Shown: positions 8,377 to 18,106 of the stretch, one piece after another
How positions within the stretch are numbered: the first letter of the stretch is position 1
How the letters are laid out: every line of letters starts with the position of its first letter
From: DAOSCP01 sp035379625
GTDB taxonomy: Bacteria; Bacteroidota; Ignavibacteria; Ignavibacteriales; DAOSCP01
NCBI GenBank assembly: GCA_035379625.1
Contig: DAOSVM010000001.1
Span: 124,001-188,000, forward strand
Reading direction: 5' to 3'
Length of the DNA: 64,000 nucleotides
Notes under the pieces: generated by a model
Databases searched by the model: none
The model's input: only the letters and a program-made list of their open reading frames with translations
What the model was told of the DNA's origin: nothing
Translations under genes and position numbers: made by a program

Positions 8377-10302
8377 TTAACCAATACTAATTTGATTTGT
8401 TTTATCAGTTGACCAATCTATTAAAACTCTACTAATTACCAAAGCTCCAAATAAAGTTGTAAATATACCAATCATAAGTGTTAAAGCAAAGCCTTTAACC
8501 GGACCTGTCCCAAATTGGTACAATATAAAACCAGTAATTAAAGTAGTAATATTAGAGTCTACAATAGCAGATAAAGAATTATCGAAACCGCTTTTTATAG
8601 CAGCTTTAACAGTTTTACCTACAGATAATTCTTCTCTAATTCTTTCATATATAAGTACATTAGCATCAACTGCCATACCCATTGTTAATACCAGACCTGC
8701 TATACCAGGCAATGTTAGAGTTGCGCTAAATCCTGCTAAAATTCCTAAGATATAAAGCACTATTAAAACTAAAGCTACATCTGCAATTGCACCGGATTTT
8801 TGATAATAAATAACCATAAATATTGCAACCAATATATATCCTAATAAAGCAGAAATAAAACCGGCTGAAATAGAATCTTGTCCTAATGATGGACCAACTG
8901 TTCTTTCTTCAACTATATCAATAGGTGCAGGTAGTGCACCAGCTTTTAAGATAATTTCAAGAATTTTAGCTTCTTCAAGGCTACCCGAGCCTGTAATTTG
9001 TGAGTTACCACTAGGTATTTTACTTTGAATTACTGGTGCAGAATAAACAACTCCATCAAGAACAATTGCACATCTTTTCTTTATATTTGCACCTGTTATT
9101 CTTGCCCATTCAACAGCACCTTGGCTATTCATTTGCATAGTTACAATTGGTGAATTTGTAGTTGGATCAATATTAGCTTGTGCATTAGTAATAACTTCAC
9201 CGGTTAATTCTGGTTTAGCATTCAATAAATATAATGTATAATATTTTTTCCCATCTTTTGCAATTTCAGGTTTAGCACTAAATACAAATTCAACATTTGA
9301 AGGAATTACACTTCTAACATCAGCTCTTTTTAATAATTGCTCAACTTTTGGAACCATCTTTTCTTCAACAAATCCATCAGCTGTATATGGATTAATTTGC
9401 ATATATTTGAATAATGGATTTTCGTTTAAAAATTCTTCTTGTGTTTGTTTCTTATCTTTTTTAACAGAATCTTCTTTTTTATTATCTGCTAAATCAGTTT
9501 TTACTACTTGCGTTGAGTCTTTTAAAGAATCAACTTTCATTTTGCCAGAAAGTACTTTATTTATATTTTCAATAACTTTTGCAGCATATTCTGGATCTTT
9601 AACAAGTCTAAACTCTAATTGAGCTCTACCTTGTAATAATTGTCTTGCTTCTTCTTGTTTAGAAACACCAGGTAACTCAACAATAATTCTTCTTGTACCT
9701 TGTTTTTGAATAGAAGGTTCTGAAACACCATATTGGTCAATTCTATTTCGAATAATTTCCATTGCTCTGTTAATAGCATCTTCAGATTGTTTTCTCAAAT
9801 CATCAGCAATTTTATCTTCATCTTCACGGACTGAACCAAAATATTTACTTAATCTAATTCCTCTTTCTTTGAATTTTTCAATCATAATATCAACAAAGGG
9901 TTTATCAGATGTTTTTGCTTCCTTTTCAGCTTCTTTTAAAATTTGATAAAAAGTTCCGTCAGCTTTTTTATCAGCAATTTTTTCAAACATTTTGGCGGTG
10001 TTAACTTCAAGTGCTAAATACATACCTCCTTGCAAATCCAAGCCTAATTTTATTCTTTTTGCTCTTGTTTCTGCTATCGATGGATCCGAGTTTCTGATAC
10101 TATCTTCCATCTGATAAAGATATTTATCTAATTCGTTTTTCTTAATTGATGGATTTTCTTTAAGCTTTTTAGCTTTTAAAACTTCAAGCTTTTGTTTAAT
10201 TTCTTTTGTATTCTGATAATCCTTATAGGTTGGATATAAAAGATAAATACTTAGAATTGTGAACAAAGCAATTAGAAATAATCTGAAGCTATACTTCCTC
10301 AT
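8377..10302 (-). CDS. secD: Protein translocase subunit SecD
   Basis: SecD forms the periplasmic-motor half of SecDF. The 641-residue protein has an N-terminal helix (about 5-25), then RIKLGLDLQGGMYLALEV (about 84-101), the classical D1 signature. A large periplasmic region follows, with NRIDQYGVSEPSIQKQG and LPGVSKQEEARQLLQG. Five C-terminal helices include GMAVDANVLIYERIREE. A lysine/glutamate-rich insert (about residues 255-290) is longer than in typical enterobacterial SecD but common in the FCB group. secF follows 23 bp later in the same operon; panB is 87 bp upstream. Confidence 0.97.
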   Translation of the reverse strand: MRKYSFRLFLIALFTILSIYLLYPTYKDYQNTKEIKQKLEVLKAKKLKENPSIKKNELDKYLYQMEDSIRNSDPSIAETRAKRIKLGLDLQGGMYLALEVNTAKMFEKIADKKADGTFYQILKEAEKEAKTSDKPFVDIMIEKFKERGIRLSKYFGSVREDEDKIADDLRKQSEDAINRAMEIIRNRIDQYGVSEPSIQKQGTRRIIVELPGVSKQEEARQLLQGRAQLEFRLVKDPEYAAKVIENINKVLSGKMKVDSLKDSTQVVKTDLADNKKEDSVKKDKKQTQEEFLNENPLFKYMQINPYTADGFVEEKMVPKVEQLLKRADVRSVIPSNVEFVFSAKPEIAKDGKKYYTLYLLNAKPELTGEVITNAQANIDPTTNSPIVTMQMNSQGAVEWARITGANIKKRCAIVLDGVVYSAPVIQSKIPSGNSQITGSGSLEEAKILEIILKAGALPAPIDIVEERTVGPSLGQDSISAGFISALLGYILVAIFMVIYYQKSGAIADVALVLIVLYILGILAGFSATLTLPGIAGLVLTMGMAVDANVLIYERIREELSVGKTVKAAIKSGFDNSLSAIVDSNITTLITGFILYQFGTGPVKGFALTLMIGIFTTLFGALVISRVLIDWSTDKTNQISIG

Positions 10303-10389
10303 ATTACTTACCTATTAAAGTTGATAAATTTTGATTTTAAACTTTTAATTTAAATAAATTATATTTGTTTAACAAATAGTTTTACTTAA

Positions 10390-11208
10390 TTAATAACTTT
10401 CGTTTTCATTTGGGAAATCGGATTTTTTAATATCAGCAACGTATTGCTTGATTGCGTTATCTATTTCTTTAGCAAGGTTTAAATATTTTCGAACAAATCT
10501 TGGTTTAAAATCTTCGTTGAGCCCTAACATATCGTGAAGTACTAAAATCTGTCCATCACAATATGGACCAGCACCAATACCAATTGTAGGGATTGATATT
10601 TTTTCTGAAATTGTTTTGGCTAATTTTGCTGGTATTTTTTCTAAAACAATTGCAAATGCACCTGCTTGTTCAACTGCAATAGCATCTTGAATTATTTGAT
10701 CAGCTTCTTTATCATCAACTCCACGAGCTTTATAACTTCCATATTGGTGAATACTTTGTGGCATAAGTCCAACATGTCCCATTACAGGAATTCCATTTCT
10801 TGTAATTTTATAAATTGTTTCAGCAATATATTCGCCACCTTCAACCTTAACGCCGCCTGCATTGGTTTCTTTCATAATTCTACCTGCATTTTTAAAGGCA
10901 TCATCTGGATTAGTTTGATAACTCATAAAAGGCATATCACATATTACCATTGATCTTGTGATCCCACGCATAACAGCTTTAGTGTGATAAATCATTTCTT
11001 CAATTGTTACAGGTAAAGTTGTTTCATTCCCTTGAAATACATTACCTAATGAATCCCCTACTAAAATTAAATCGATACCAGCTTTATCAACTAATTTTGC
11101 AAATAGATAATCATAAGCAGTCAAAGCCGCTATCTTAATCTTTTTTTCTTTCATTACTTTAAGCGACTTTGTAGTAACTCTTCTAAAATCGGATGTATTA
11201 GTACTCAT
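10390..11208 (-). CDS. panB: 3-methyl-2-oxobutanoate hydroxymethyltransferase (ketopantoate synthesis)
   Basis: PanB transfers a hydroxymethyl group from methylene-tetrahydrofolate to 2-oxoisovalerate, the first step towards pantothenate and CoA. The 272-residue protein has normal family length. Visible motifs are KIAALTAYDYLFAKLVDKAG, DLILVGDSLGNVFQGN (metal-binding Asp), VMGHVGLMPQSIHQYG and IPTIGIGAGPYCDGQILVLHDMLGL. coaD, another CoA gene, is further up the same minus-strand run. The start follows the lpxA stop by one base, which implies translational coupling. Confidence 0.97.
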   Translation of the reverse strand: MSTNTSDFRRVTTKSLKVMKEKKIKIAALTAYDYLFAKLVDKAGIDLILVGDSLGNVFQGNETTLPVTIEEMIYHTKAVMRGITRSMVICDMPFMSYQTNPDDAFKNAGRIMKETNAGGVKVEGGEYIAETIYKITRNGIPVMGHVGLMPQSIHQYGSYKARGVDDKEADQIIQDAIAVEQAGAFAIVLEKIPAKLAKTISEKISIPTIGIGAGPYCDGQILVLHDMLGLNEDFKPRFVRKYLNLAKEIDNAIKQYVADIKKSDFPNENESY

Positions 11209-11209
11209 T

Positions 11210-11995
11210 TTATACTCTATTTGGTGGTATTATGCCTCTTTTACTATTTTCAACAAATAATATTATATCTTCAACGAGTTTATTATTTTTATATTTAAAT
11301 TTTAATTCATTAAGTGCATGTGAAACATTCATTCCAGAATAATATAAGATTTTATAAGCGTCTTTAATTAAAGTAATATCATCATTACTAAAACCTCTTC
11401 TCATCAAGCCGACTTTATTTAACCCCATATATTTCAAAGGATCATCAGCGGCCATACAATAAGGAGGAACATCTTTTGCAACTTTACTGCCACCTCTTAC
11501 CATAGCAAAAGAGCCAACTTTGTTAAATTGATGAACTACTGCAGCACCGCCCATTGTCGTATTTTTCCCAATTTCAACATGCCCCGCTAATTGCACAGCA
11601 TTTGCCAAAATAGTACCATCCCCGACAATACAATCATGAGCAACGTGTACATAAGCCATTAATAAACAATTTGCCCCTATTTTCGTAATACCATTTTCCC
11701 CTGTACCACGATGCAAAGTAACAAACTCATGAACTGTAGTATTATCACCAATTTCCAAATAACTTTTTTCATTGTTGTATTTCAAATCTTGTGGTCTATG
11801 TGAAACTGAAGCTGATTGATAAATTTTTACATTATTCCCAATTCTAGCGCCATTATAAATACATACTTGTGGGCCTATATAACAATTATCACCAATAATT
11901 ACATCATCTTCAATATATACAAAAGGTCCGATGACTGTTCCATCACCAATTTTAGCTTTATCACTAACAATTGCTGTTTTATGAAATTCTATCAT
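11210..11995 (-). CDS. lpxA: UDP-N-acetylglucosamine acyltransferase LpxA
   Basis: LpxA adds the 3-hydroxyacyl chain to UDP-GlcNAc, the first committed reaction of lipid A synthesis. The 261-residue protein opens with hexapeptide repeats (IGDGTVIGPFVYIEDDVIIG) forming a left-handed beta helix. The catalytic histidine lies in the conserved region LMAYVHVAHDCIVGDG, and GGAAVVHQFNKVGSFAMVRGGS follows. The helical C-terminal domain (about 195-261) is complete. It sits 11 bp after lpxC-fabZ and 1 bp before panB. With lpxD and lpxC in the same operon, the early lipid A pathway is nearly complete. Confidence 0.97.
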   Translation of the reverse strand: MIEFHKTAIVSDKAKIGDGTVIGPFVYIEDDVIIGDNCYIGPQVCIYNGARIGNNVKIYQSASVSHRPQDLKYNNEKSYLEIGDNTTVHEFVTLHRGTGENGITKIGANCLLMAYVHVAHDCIVGDGTILANAVQLAGHVEIGKNTTMGGAAVVHQFNKVGSFAMVRGGSKVAKDVPPYCMAADDPLKYMGLNKVGLMRRGFSNDDITLIKDAYKILYYSGMNVSHALNELKFKYKNNKLVEDIILFVENSKRGIIPPNRV

Positions 11996-12006
11996 TTACC
12001 ACTCCT

Positions 12007-13419
12007 TTATGATGCAATTTCTTTGGATTTTTCCATAACAGCAGCCATAAATTCGGCTTCACATACCAATTTATTATCAACAAACGCCTTAGCTTTCATA
12101 CTAACAAAGTTTCTCTTTTTACCAGTAAGTTCACATTCCATGACTAATTGATCGCCAGGTCCAACCTGTTTTCTAAATTTTGCATTATTTATTTGTGTAA
12201 AATAGACTAAATAATCTGATGGATTTTGCATAGAATTTAATAATAATATACCACCAGTTTGAGCCATTGCTTCAATTATTAGTACCCCAGGCATAACAGG
12301 TTTTTCAGGAAAATGCCCTTGGAAAAATGGCTCATTTATTGTTACATTTTTAACACCAACAACTTTTTTATCAAAATCCAATTCTATAATTTTATCTACA
12401 AGCAAAAATGGATATCTATGTGGTAGAATCTTTTTAATAGCATTAATATCAAAAATAACTCCTTCAGTTTTAACATACTGATATTTTTTGATGAGTTTTT
12501 TTTGCATATATAATTTTCTGACCATTTTAGCAAATTCAACATTTGCACGATGACCCGGTCTAGCAGCTAAAATCTGAGCCTTCATAGGAGCACCAATCAA
12601 AGCAAAATCGCCTATCATATCTAAAAGTTTATGACGAACAGGCTCATTCTTATATCTAAGTTCTTTACCATTCAAAAGGCTATTTGATCCTACATAATAT
12701 TTACCCTCAAATCCCGTTTTTTTAGCCAAATCTTCCAATTCTTTTTCACTAAGTTCACGATCTACAATAACTAAAGCATTATCTATTTGTCCACCTTTTA
12801 TTAAACCTGCATTAACCAAGCCTTCCACTTCACTTAAAAAACAAAATGTTCGTGCTTTCGAAAACTCTTCAACAAATTCTTTTTCAAGACTAAATAAACC
12901 AGTGTGTTGGCTCCCTAAGACTGGATTTTGATAATCTACCATAACAGTTATACGATAATCATCCAATGGTAAAGCAACTATATCAATTTGGTTTTCTTCA
13001 TCGTGATATTGCAAAGTTTGGTCTATAATTAAATAATCTTTTGGTTCATTCTGTTGCTCAAATCCAGCTTCTAATAAAACTTTAACAAATTCGTATGAAC
13101 TTCCATCAAATACAGGTGGTTCAATCCCATCAATTTCAATAATTATATTATCAATTTGTAATCCTACAACAGCAGCTAATAAATGCTCAACTGTATGAAC
13201 TTTTGCTTCTCCTACCCCTAATGTTGTACCACGAGAAATATCAACTACATTATCAGCTATTGCTGGGATTTCGGGATTTCCACCTAAATCTACTCTTACA
13301 AATCTTATCCCGTAATTTACTGGTGCTGGCTTAAAAGTAACTTTTGAAACTGTGCCTGTATGTAATCCTAAACCTGAAATTGCAACTGGTTTAGCAATAG
13401 TTCTTTGCATTTCCAACAT
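12007..13419 (-). CDS. lpxC-fabZ: Fused UDP-3-O-acyl-GlcNAc deacetylase / 3-hydroxyacyl-ACP dehydratase
   Basis: The 470-residue protein joins two enzymes. Residues 1-300 are LpxC: ISGLGLHTGTVSKVTFKP, the zinc-binding TVEHLLAAVVGL, and RHKLLDMIGDFALIGAP with GHRANVEF. Residues 320-470 are FabZ: IKKILPHRYPFLLVDKI, the active-site FFQGHFPEKPVMPGVLIIEA and AMAQTGG. LpxC commits the cell to lipid A, while FabZ makes unsaturated acyl-ACP, so the fusion ties the use of hydroxyacyl-ACP in both pathways together. The fusion is known in Bacteroidota/Chlorobi and is a good taxonomic marker. The ATG at 13417-13419 has AGGG upstream; a second ATG three codons later is possible. Confidence 0.96.
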   Translation of the reverse strand: MLEMQRTIAKPVAISGLGLHTGTVSKVTFKPAPVNYGIRFVRVDLGGNPEIPAIADNVVDISRGTTLGVGEAKVHTVEHLLAAVVGLQIDNIIIEIDGIEPPVFDGSSYEFVKVLLEAGFEQQNEPKDYLIIDQTLQYHDEENQIDIVALPLDDYRITVMVDYQNPVLGSQHTGLFSLEKEFVEEFSKARTFCFLSEVEGLVNAGLIKGGQIDNALVIVDRELSEKELEDLAKKTGFEGKYYVGSNSLLNGKELRYKNEPVRHKLLDMIGDFALIGAPMKAQILAARPGHRANVEFAKMVRKLYMQKKLIKKYQYVKTEGVIFDINAIKKILPHRYPFLLVDKIIELDFDKKVVGVKNVTINEPFFQGHFPEKPVMPGVLIIEAMAQTGGILLLNSMQNPSDYLVYFTQINNAKFRKQVGPGDQLVMECELTGKKRNFVSMKAKAFVDNKLVCEAEFMAAVMEKSKEIAS

Positions 13420-13430
13420 AATAAGCCCTA

Positions 13431-14453
13431 CTATTTTTTATTAACTTTTTCTTCCAATATTTTTATTTTTTCAAATAATTGTTCTAGATTCCTTAACAAA
13501 GACTCAGTAACAACATATTTTTTATATTCCCTAGCTGGTGACCCCATATAAATATTATTACCTTTTAAAGATTTAGAAACTCCACTTTGGGCACCTAAAA
13601 TAACTTTATCTCCTATGGTTACGTGATCAGCTATCCCAACTTGTCCACCAAATGTACAATATGCACCAATTTTTGTACTCCCTGCTATCCCACTTTGGGA
13701 TGATATTGCTGTTTCCTGACCAATTATTACATTATGAGCAACTTGAACTAAATTATCAATTTTTGTCCCTTTTTTAATAATTGTAGAACCCAATGCTGCT
13801 CTATCGATACAGCTATTAGCTCCAATTTCTACATAATCTTCTATAATTACATTGCCAATTTGCGGTATTTTAACATGATTTCCATTTTCATCACGCAAAT
13901 ATCCAAACCCATCTGAACCAATTACTACTCCTGAATATAAAATAACATTATTCCCAATCTTACATCTATCTCCTATATAAACATTGGGATATATTAAACA
14001 ATTTTGGCCAATTTCTACATCATTACCGATAACTGTATTATGAAATATTATAGTATTTGCTCCTATTTTACTATTTTGGCCAACTACAACATTTCTTCCT
14101 ATTGCAACATTATCCCCTACAACTGCACTATCTGGTATAAATGATGTTTCATCTATGCCAGATAATTCAATTTTTGGCTTAAAAAATTTATCTATGATCA
14201 TCAAAAAAACAACGTATGGCCTATCAGATAATAAATATGTTACATCTTCCTTAAAATCTGTAAAATCATTTTTAACAATAATACATTTCGATTTTGTCTT
14301 TTCTAATAAATTTTTATATTTAACATCACCATAAAATGTTAGATCATTTTCTGTAGCAAACTCTAAGTTTGCAACACCTATAAATTCCCTATTAGGATCA
14401 CCTACAATCTTCAAATTAAATAAATTAGCTATTTCTATTACTTTCATATTCAA
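13431..14453 (-). CDS. lpxD: UDP-3-O-(3-hydroxyacyl)glucosamine N-acyltransferase LpxD
   Basis: LpxD adds the second hydroxyacyl chain in lipid A synthesis. The 340-residue protein has the N-terminal uridine-binding domain (about 1-100, with GVANLEFATENDLTFYGD), then a hexapeptide beta-helix (about 105-300) with GSDGFGYLRDENGNHVKIPQ and the catalytic-type VQVAHNVIIGQ. The C terminus is a predicted coiled helix (LLRNLEQLFEKIKILEEKV). Length is usual. It starts two bases after the stop of the second skp gene and ends 11 bp before lpxC-fabZ, so the skp-lpxD-lpxC-lpxA order matches the conserved envelope operon. Confidence 0.96.
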   Translation of the reverse strand: MNMKVIEIANLFNLKIVGDPNREFIGVANLEFATENDLTFYGDVKYKNLLEKTKSKCIIVKNDFTDFKEDVTYLLSDRPYVVFLMIIDKFFKPKIELSGIDETSFIPDSAVVGDNVAIGRNVVVGQNSKIGANTIIFHNTVIGNDVEIGQNCLIYPNVYIGDRCKIGNNVILYSGVVIGSDGFGYLRDENGNHVKIPQIGNVIIEDYVEIGANSCIDRAALGSTIIKKGTKIDNLVQVAHNVIIGQETAISSQSGIAGSTKIGAYCTFGGQVGIADHVTIGDKVILGAQSGVSKSLKGNNIYMGSPAREYKKYVVTESLLRNLEQLFEKIKILEEKVNKK

Positions 14454-14455
14454 TT

Positions 14456-14962
14456 CTACTTTAATTTTTCAATTACTGTTTGAGTTAAATCATATTTATC
14501 TTTTGCGTAAATAAACATTACATCGCCACTTCTATCAAAAATAAAATCATAATTTTCTTTATCTGCTATCTCTTTTATTACATTAAATATTCGATTATGA
14601 ATGGGCTTAAATAATTCTTCTTGTTTCAAAAAATATTCTCCTTTTGGCCCAAACTTTTTTTGTTTATATTCATTAATTTTTTGTTCTAATTTCGAAAGTT
14701 CTCCCTCCACTCTAGCACGGGTTTCATTAGTCATAATTAATTTTCTATTTTCATAATCTTCATACTTAGCTTTCCAATCATTCTGCATATCTTGTAATTC
14801 TTTTTGCCACAATTTTACTACGTTATCTAATTCTTGTTGTGCTTGTTGAGCATCAGGTATTGATTTAATTATAACATCAGAATCTACAAATCCGATTTTT
14901 AATTGCCCATATATAAACTGGTTTAAAAATAAAAAAGAAAGTAATAAAATTACTTTTTTCAT
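14456..14962 (-). CDS. Periplasmic chaperone, OmpH/Skp family (second copy)
   Basis: Skp-type chaperones hold unfolded outer-membrane proteins on their way to BamA. The start is placed at ATG 14960-14962, not at a longer upstream ATG, because AGGTG lies about seven bases before it and the product then begins with a standard signal peptide (MKKVILLLSFLFLNQFIYG). The mature part starts LKIGFVDSDVIIKSIPDAQQ, followed by a long charged coiled-coil with KWQ/DWKAKYEDYENRK and a C-terminal strand NYDFIFDRSGDVMFIY. It is about 168 residues. It is a tandem paralogue of the gene at 15024, with bamA upstream of both. Confidence 0.93.
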   Translation of the reverse strand: MKKVILLLSFLFLNQFIYGQLKIGFVDSDVIIKSIPDAQQAQQELDNVVKLWQKELQDMQNDWKAKYEDYENRKLIMTNETRARVEGELSKLEQKINEYKQKKFGPKGEYFLKQEELFKPIHNRIFNVIKEIADKENYDFIFDRSGDVMFIYAKDKYDLTQTVIEKLK

Positions 14963-14987
14963 AGTACACCTAAGCTTTAAAATGAAT

Positions 14988-15015
14988 AAGCAACCCTGCA
15001 ATTGCAAGGTTGCTT
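14988..15015 (-). terminator. Hairpin between the two skp genes
   Basis: The minus strand has AAGCAACC and GGTTGCTT arms around TTGCAATTGCAG, nine bases after the stop codon of the upstream skp gene. It is followed by AT-rich DNA but no real T run, so it is more likely a weak attenuator or RNA-processing site than a full terminator. Confidence 0.5.
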
Positions 15016-15023
15016 AAAATAAT

Positions 15024-15545
15024 TTATTTATTTATAGTTAACTCTTTTAAAACATCAAATGTTAAATTGAATTTATCTTCTGTATAAAGCGCTACATTTT
15101 TGTCCAAAACGTATGAATAACCTTCTTTTTTAGCAACTTTTTCTATCGCCTTTTGAATTTTATCGTATATTGGTTTTAATAATTCCATTCTATATTTAAT
15201 ATATTCACCTTGCTCCCCAAATTTTTCTTGCTTTAATTGCCCCATTTCCTGTTCTGCTAATATTAATTTTTGTTGTTCTTCTTTTTTCTTATCCTCTGTC
15301 ATCATAGCTTGTTTTTTTTGATATTCTTCGTAATCATTTTTCAATTTTGTCTGCATGCTATCTAATTTATTATACCAATATTGTTGATATTCTTGTAATT
15401 TCTTTTGAGCTTGTTGAGCTTCCGAGAATTGCTCTAAAATAACTTGTGTATCTACATAACCTATTTTCAATGCCCCAGTTGTAATATTTTTTGTTTGAGC
15501 AAATGCCATCAAGGCAATTACTAAGCTTAAAATTACTTTTTTCAC
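15024..15545 (-). CDS. Periplasmic chaperone, OmpH/Skp family (first copy)
   Basis: This 173-residue protein has a signal peptide (MKKVILSLVIALMAFAQ), the family start LKIGYVDTQVILEQFSEAQQ, a long Gln/Lys/Glu-rich coiled coil (about 45-125, with QQYWYNKLDSMQTKLKNDY), and the closing strand GYSYVLDKNVALYTEDKF. It is the same family as its downstream neighbour, with clear similarity along the whole length, so a tandem duplication is likely. It follows bamA by 65 bp. It probably chaperones outer-membrane proteins, including the PorV-type barrels and surface proteins encoded elsewhere in the window. Confidence 0.93.
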   Translation of the reverse strand: MKKVILSLVIALMAFAQTKNITTGALKIGYVDTQVILEQFSEAQQAQKKLQEYQQYWYNKLDSMQTKLKNDYEEYQKKQAMMTEDKKKEEQQKLILAEQEMGQLKQEKFGEQGEYIKYRMELLKPIYDKIQKAIEKVAKKEGYSYVLDKNVALYTEDKFNLTFDVLKELTINK

Positions 15546-15610
15546 GACTTACCTCTTACTTAATTTTTTAATTAGAATTTAAATATTCTTTACTTTATTA
15601 ACAAATTGAT

Positions 15611-18094
15611 TTACATCCCCTTTCCAAATTGGAAATGGAATTTTAGTGTTGGACTTCCACCATCAACATCTCTTTTATCAAAGCCATAACCAAAATCGAA
15701 ACCTACTAATCCTACAGGATTAATTAACAATCTTGCACCAAAACCAATTGCTCTTCTTAAATCAAAGAAATTTGTTGACTTTAAATCATAAAATACATTA
15801 CCAGCCTCAGCAAATGCAATAAAATATATTGGAACTGGTTCTAAGGATGCTGCAGCACGGATTTCAAAAGTATGTTTAATTAAAGTACTACCACCAACTA
15901 CAATATAACCTTCATTCCCAGAATATCTTCTAGGTCCTACTGTCCTATCATCATAACCTCTCAAAGGAGTAGTTGCAATAATCATCCCGTTTCCACCCAT
16001 AAAGAAATATTCAAATGGATTAATCTTTGTATCCCAATTAAATTTATCTAAAAATCCAAATTCTGATCCTGCATAAATTGCTAATCTACTAGATCCAAAT
16101 AGCCTCTTATACCATTCATTTTTCAAATATAATTTGTAATAATCAACATTTCCCGGTAAAAATGGCCCTCCTGAAATATCGATATCTAAACTGATATTTG
16201 ATCCTTGTGAAGGGAAAATAGGATTATCAATGTCTTTTCTACTTAATCCCAAACCTAAAGTATATTGTTCAGATTTACCAGTTGCGTAATACCCACCACC
16301 ATATTTTATATCATTATTTTGATATTTGAAGTATGATGAAAAATAGAAATAATCATCTGGCCATTTTAACCTTCGCCCAAATCTCACTGTTCCACCAGTT
16401 TGAGCCAACTCATAAACATAATTTTGTCTTGTATCAAATACTTCAAATCCTAATAAAGTTGGAGTATCCATAAACCAAGGCTCAGTAAATCCTAAAGAAA
16501 ATGTTCTATAATAATTACTTACACCAAATTGCCAATTAAAGTTTAATATTTGTCCAGCCCCCATTTGAAAAGGCTCAGCTATCGAAAAATTAGTCAATGT
16601 TACACCAACCATTCCGCTAAATCCAGAACTTCCACTATAACCAACAGATGCATTCAAATAATCATTAGATTTTTCTTCAACCTTATATGTAATATTCACC
16701 GTTGAATCATTCGCTGGAGCATAATCAACACCTTCTTGATATAATTTTTCAACATTAAAATATTGTAAATTCGAAAGCTGTTGAATACTACGCATTATTG
16801 CTGCACGACTAAAATAATCTCTTGGTATTGTATAAAGCTCTCTTCTTATAACTTTATCTTTCGTTTTTGTATTTCCGGCAACATCTACTCTACCAATTTT
16901 AAACCTTGTTCCTTCGTAAACTTTTATATTGATATCTACAGAATCTGTTCCCACCACTGTTTCATTAGGACGAATGTTTAATCCTAAATATCCATTATCC
17001 AAATATAATGCTGAAACATCATTTTGTTTTTGATTACCACGCAAATTCTGTGTAAAACGTTCAATATCGTAAACATCGCCTTTCTTAAAATCTAATCTTT
17101 CATTCAACTCATCTGCTGTATATATTGTATTTCCTTCCCAAGTTATATTTCTAACCTTATATTTTACACCTTCGTAAACATCTATTCTAAGCGTTACAGT
17201 TTTTTTATCTTCGGAATAAATTAATGTATCGTTTATTATTTCAAAATCTTTGAAACCATTTTTCTTATAAAACTTTTTCAGAAGTTCTTTATCCTCTTCA
17301 TATTTTTTCTTTTTAAATTTTGCACTACTCCAAAATTTCCACCATTTTTTTTCAACAGTTTCCTTAAATTCATCTTTTAAATCATCATCACTAAAATTCT
17401 TATTCCCGGTAAACTCAATTTTTTTAACTTTTACAACATCCCCTTCATCAATTTTTATTTTTAAAATAACTCTATCTTTTATTCTTCTTAAAACATTTCC
17501 ATATGTTTTTCGCAAATCATATTTATTTTGGAATATATCTTTTGGATCATTAATATTTTTCCAATTAACGACTAATTCATTTTTAATAGTATCAGCATTA
17601 TCGAACTCATAAATAATAGTCTCAATTTTAGCTCTCATATAACTTTCTTCTTCATATGCAGCTTTAATTTTGTATCTAATTGCATACAAATCTTGCTCTT
17701 TTAAGGTTTGCCCTGATGATATAACAACCTTTTTTTCTAAATCACTTGTGCTAAGCTCATCATTTCCTTCGTAAACAACTTGCTCTAACTTTTTTGCTTC
17801 TTTTACTTTTATTAAAATATATATCCCATTCCCTACAATTTTATCGCTCAATATTTGAATGTCATTAAAAATTCCTAAATTCCAAAGATTTTTGATTGCA
17901 TTAACTGTTTGTTCACCCGGGATTTCAATATCCTGACCAACTTTCAGCCCACTATTAAAAAGAATTGTATTTGCATCTGAAAGGACATTCCCCTCAACCG
18001 ATATACCTAATATTTTATAAACTTTTCTCGTATTATCCTGCTGTGCAAAAGAACTAATACTAAAAATTAAGATTATCAATAATATTTTTTTCAT
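15611..18094 (-). CDS. bamA: Outer membrane protein assembly factor BamA
   Basis: BamA inserts beta-barrel proteins into the outer membrane. The roughly 827-residue protein has a signal peptide (MKKILLIILIFSISSFAQQ), five POTRA domains (about 25-420; for example VKKIEFTGNKNFSDDDLKDE and RNITWEGNTIYTADELNERL), and a C-terminal barrel. Barrel hallmarks include FMGGNGMIIATTPLRGYDDR, which resembles the family's VRGF/Y loop, and the closing strand LKFHFQFGKGM. The start at 18092-18094 gives a normal signal peptide; an ATG three codons upstream (18101-18103) is an alternative. uppS ends 12 bp before it. The order uppS-bamA-skp-lpxD is a conserved arrangement. Confidence 0.95.
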   Translation of the reverse strand: MKKILLIILIFSISSFAQQDNTRKVYKILGISVEGNVLSDANTILFNSGLKVGQDIEIPGEQTVNAIKNLWNLGIFNDIQILSDKIVGNGIYILIKVKEAKKLEQVVYEGNDELSTSDLEKKVVISSGQTLKEQDLYAIRYKIKAAYEEESYMRAKIETIIYEFDNADTIKNELVVNWKNINDPKDIFQNKYDLRKTYGNVLRRIKDRVILKIKIDEGDVVKVKKIEFTGNKNFSDDDLKDEFKETVEKKWWKFWSSAKFKKKKYEEDKELLKKFYKKNGFKDFEIINDTLIYSEDKKTVTLRIDVYEGVKYKVRNITWEGNTIYTADELNERLDFKKGDVYDIERFTQNLRGNQKQNDVSALYLDNGYLGLNIRPNETVVGTDSVDINIKVYEGTRFKIGRVDVAGNTKTKDKVIRRELYTIPRDYFSRAAIMRSIQQLSNLQYFNVEKLYQEGVDYAPANDSTVNITYKVEEKSNDYLNASVGYSGSSGFSGMVGVTLTNFSIAEPFQMGAGQILNFNWQFGVSNYYRTFSLGFTEPWFMDTPTLLGFEVFDTRQNYVYELAQTGGTVRFGRRLKWPDDYFYFSSYFKYQNNDIKYGGGYYATGKSEQYTLGLGLSRKDIDNPIFPSQGSNISLDIDISGGPFLPGNVDYYKLYLKNEWYKRLFGSSRLAIYAGSEFGFLDKFNWDTKINPFEYFFMGGNGMIIATTPLRGYDDRTVGPRRYSGNEGYIVVGGSTLIKHTFEIRAAASLEPVPIYFIAFAEAGNVFYDLKSTNFFDLRRAIGFGARLLINPVGLVGFDFGYGFDKRDVDGGSPTLKFHFQFGKGM

Positions 18095-18106
18095 ATTCCA
18101 CATTAA

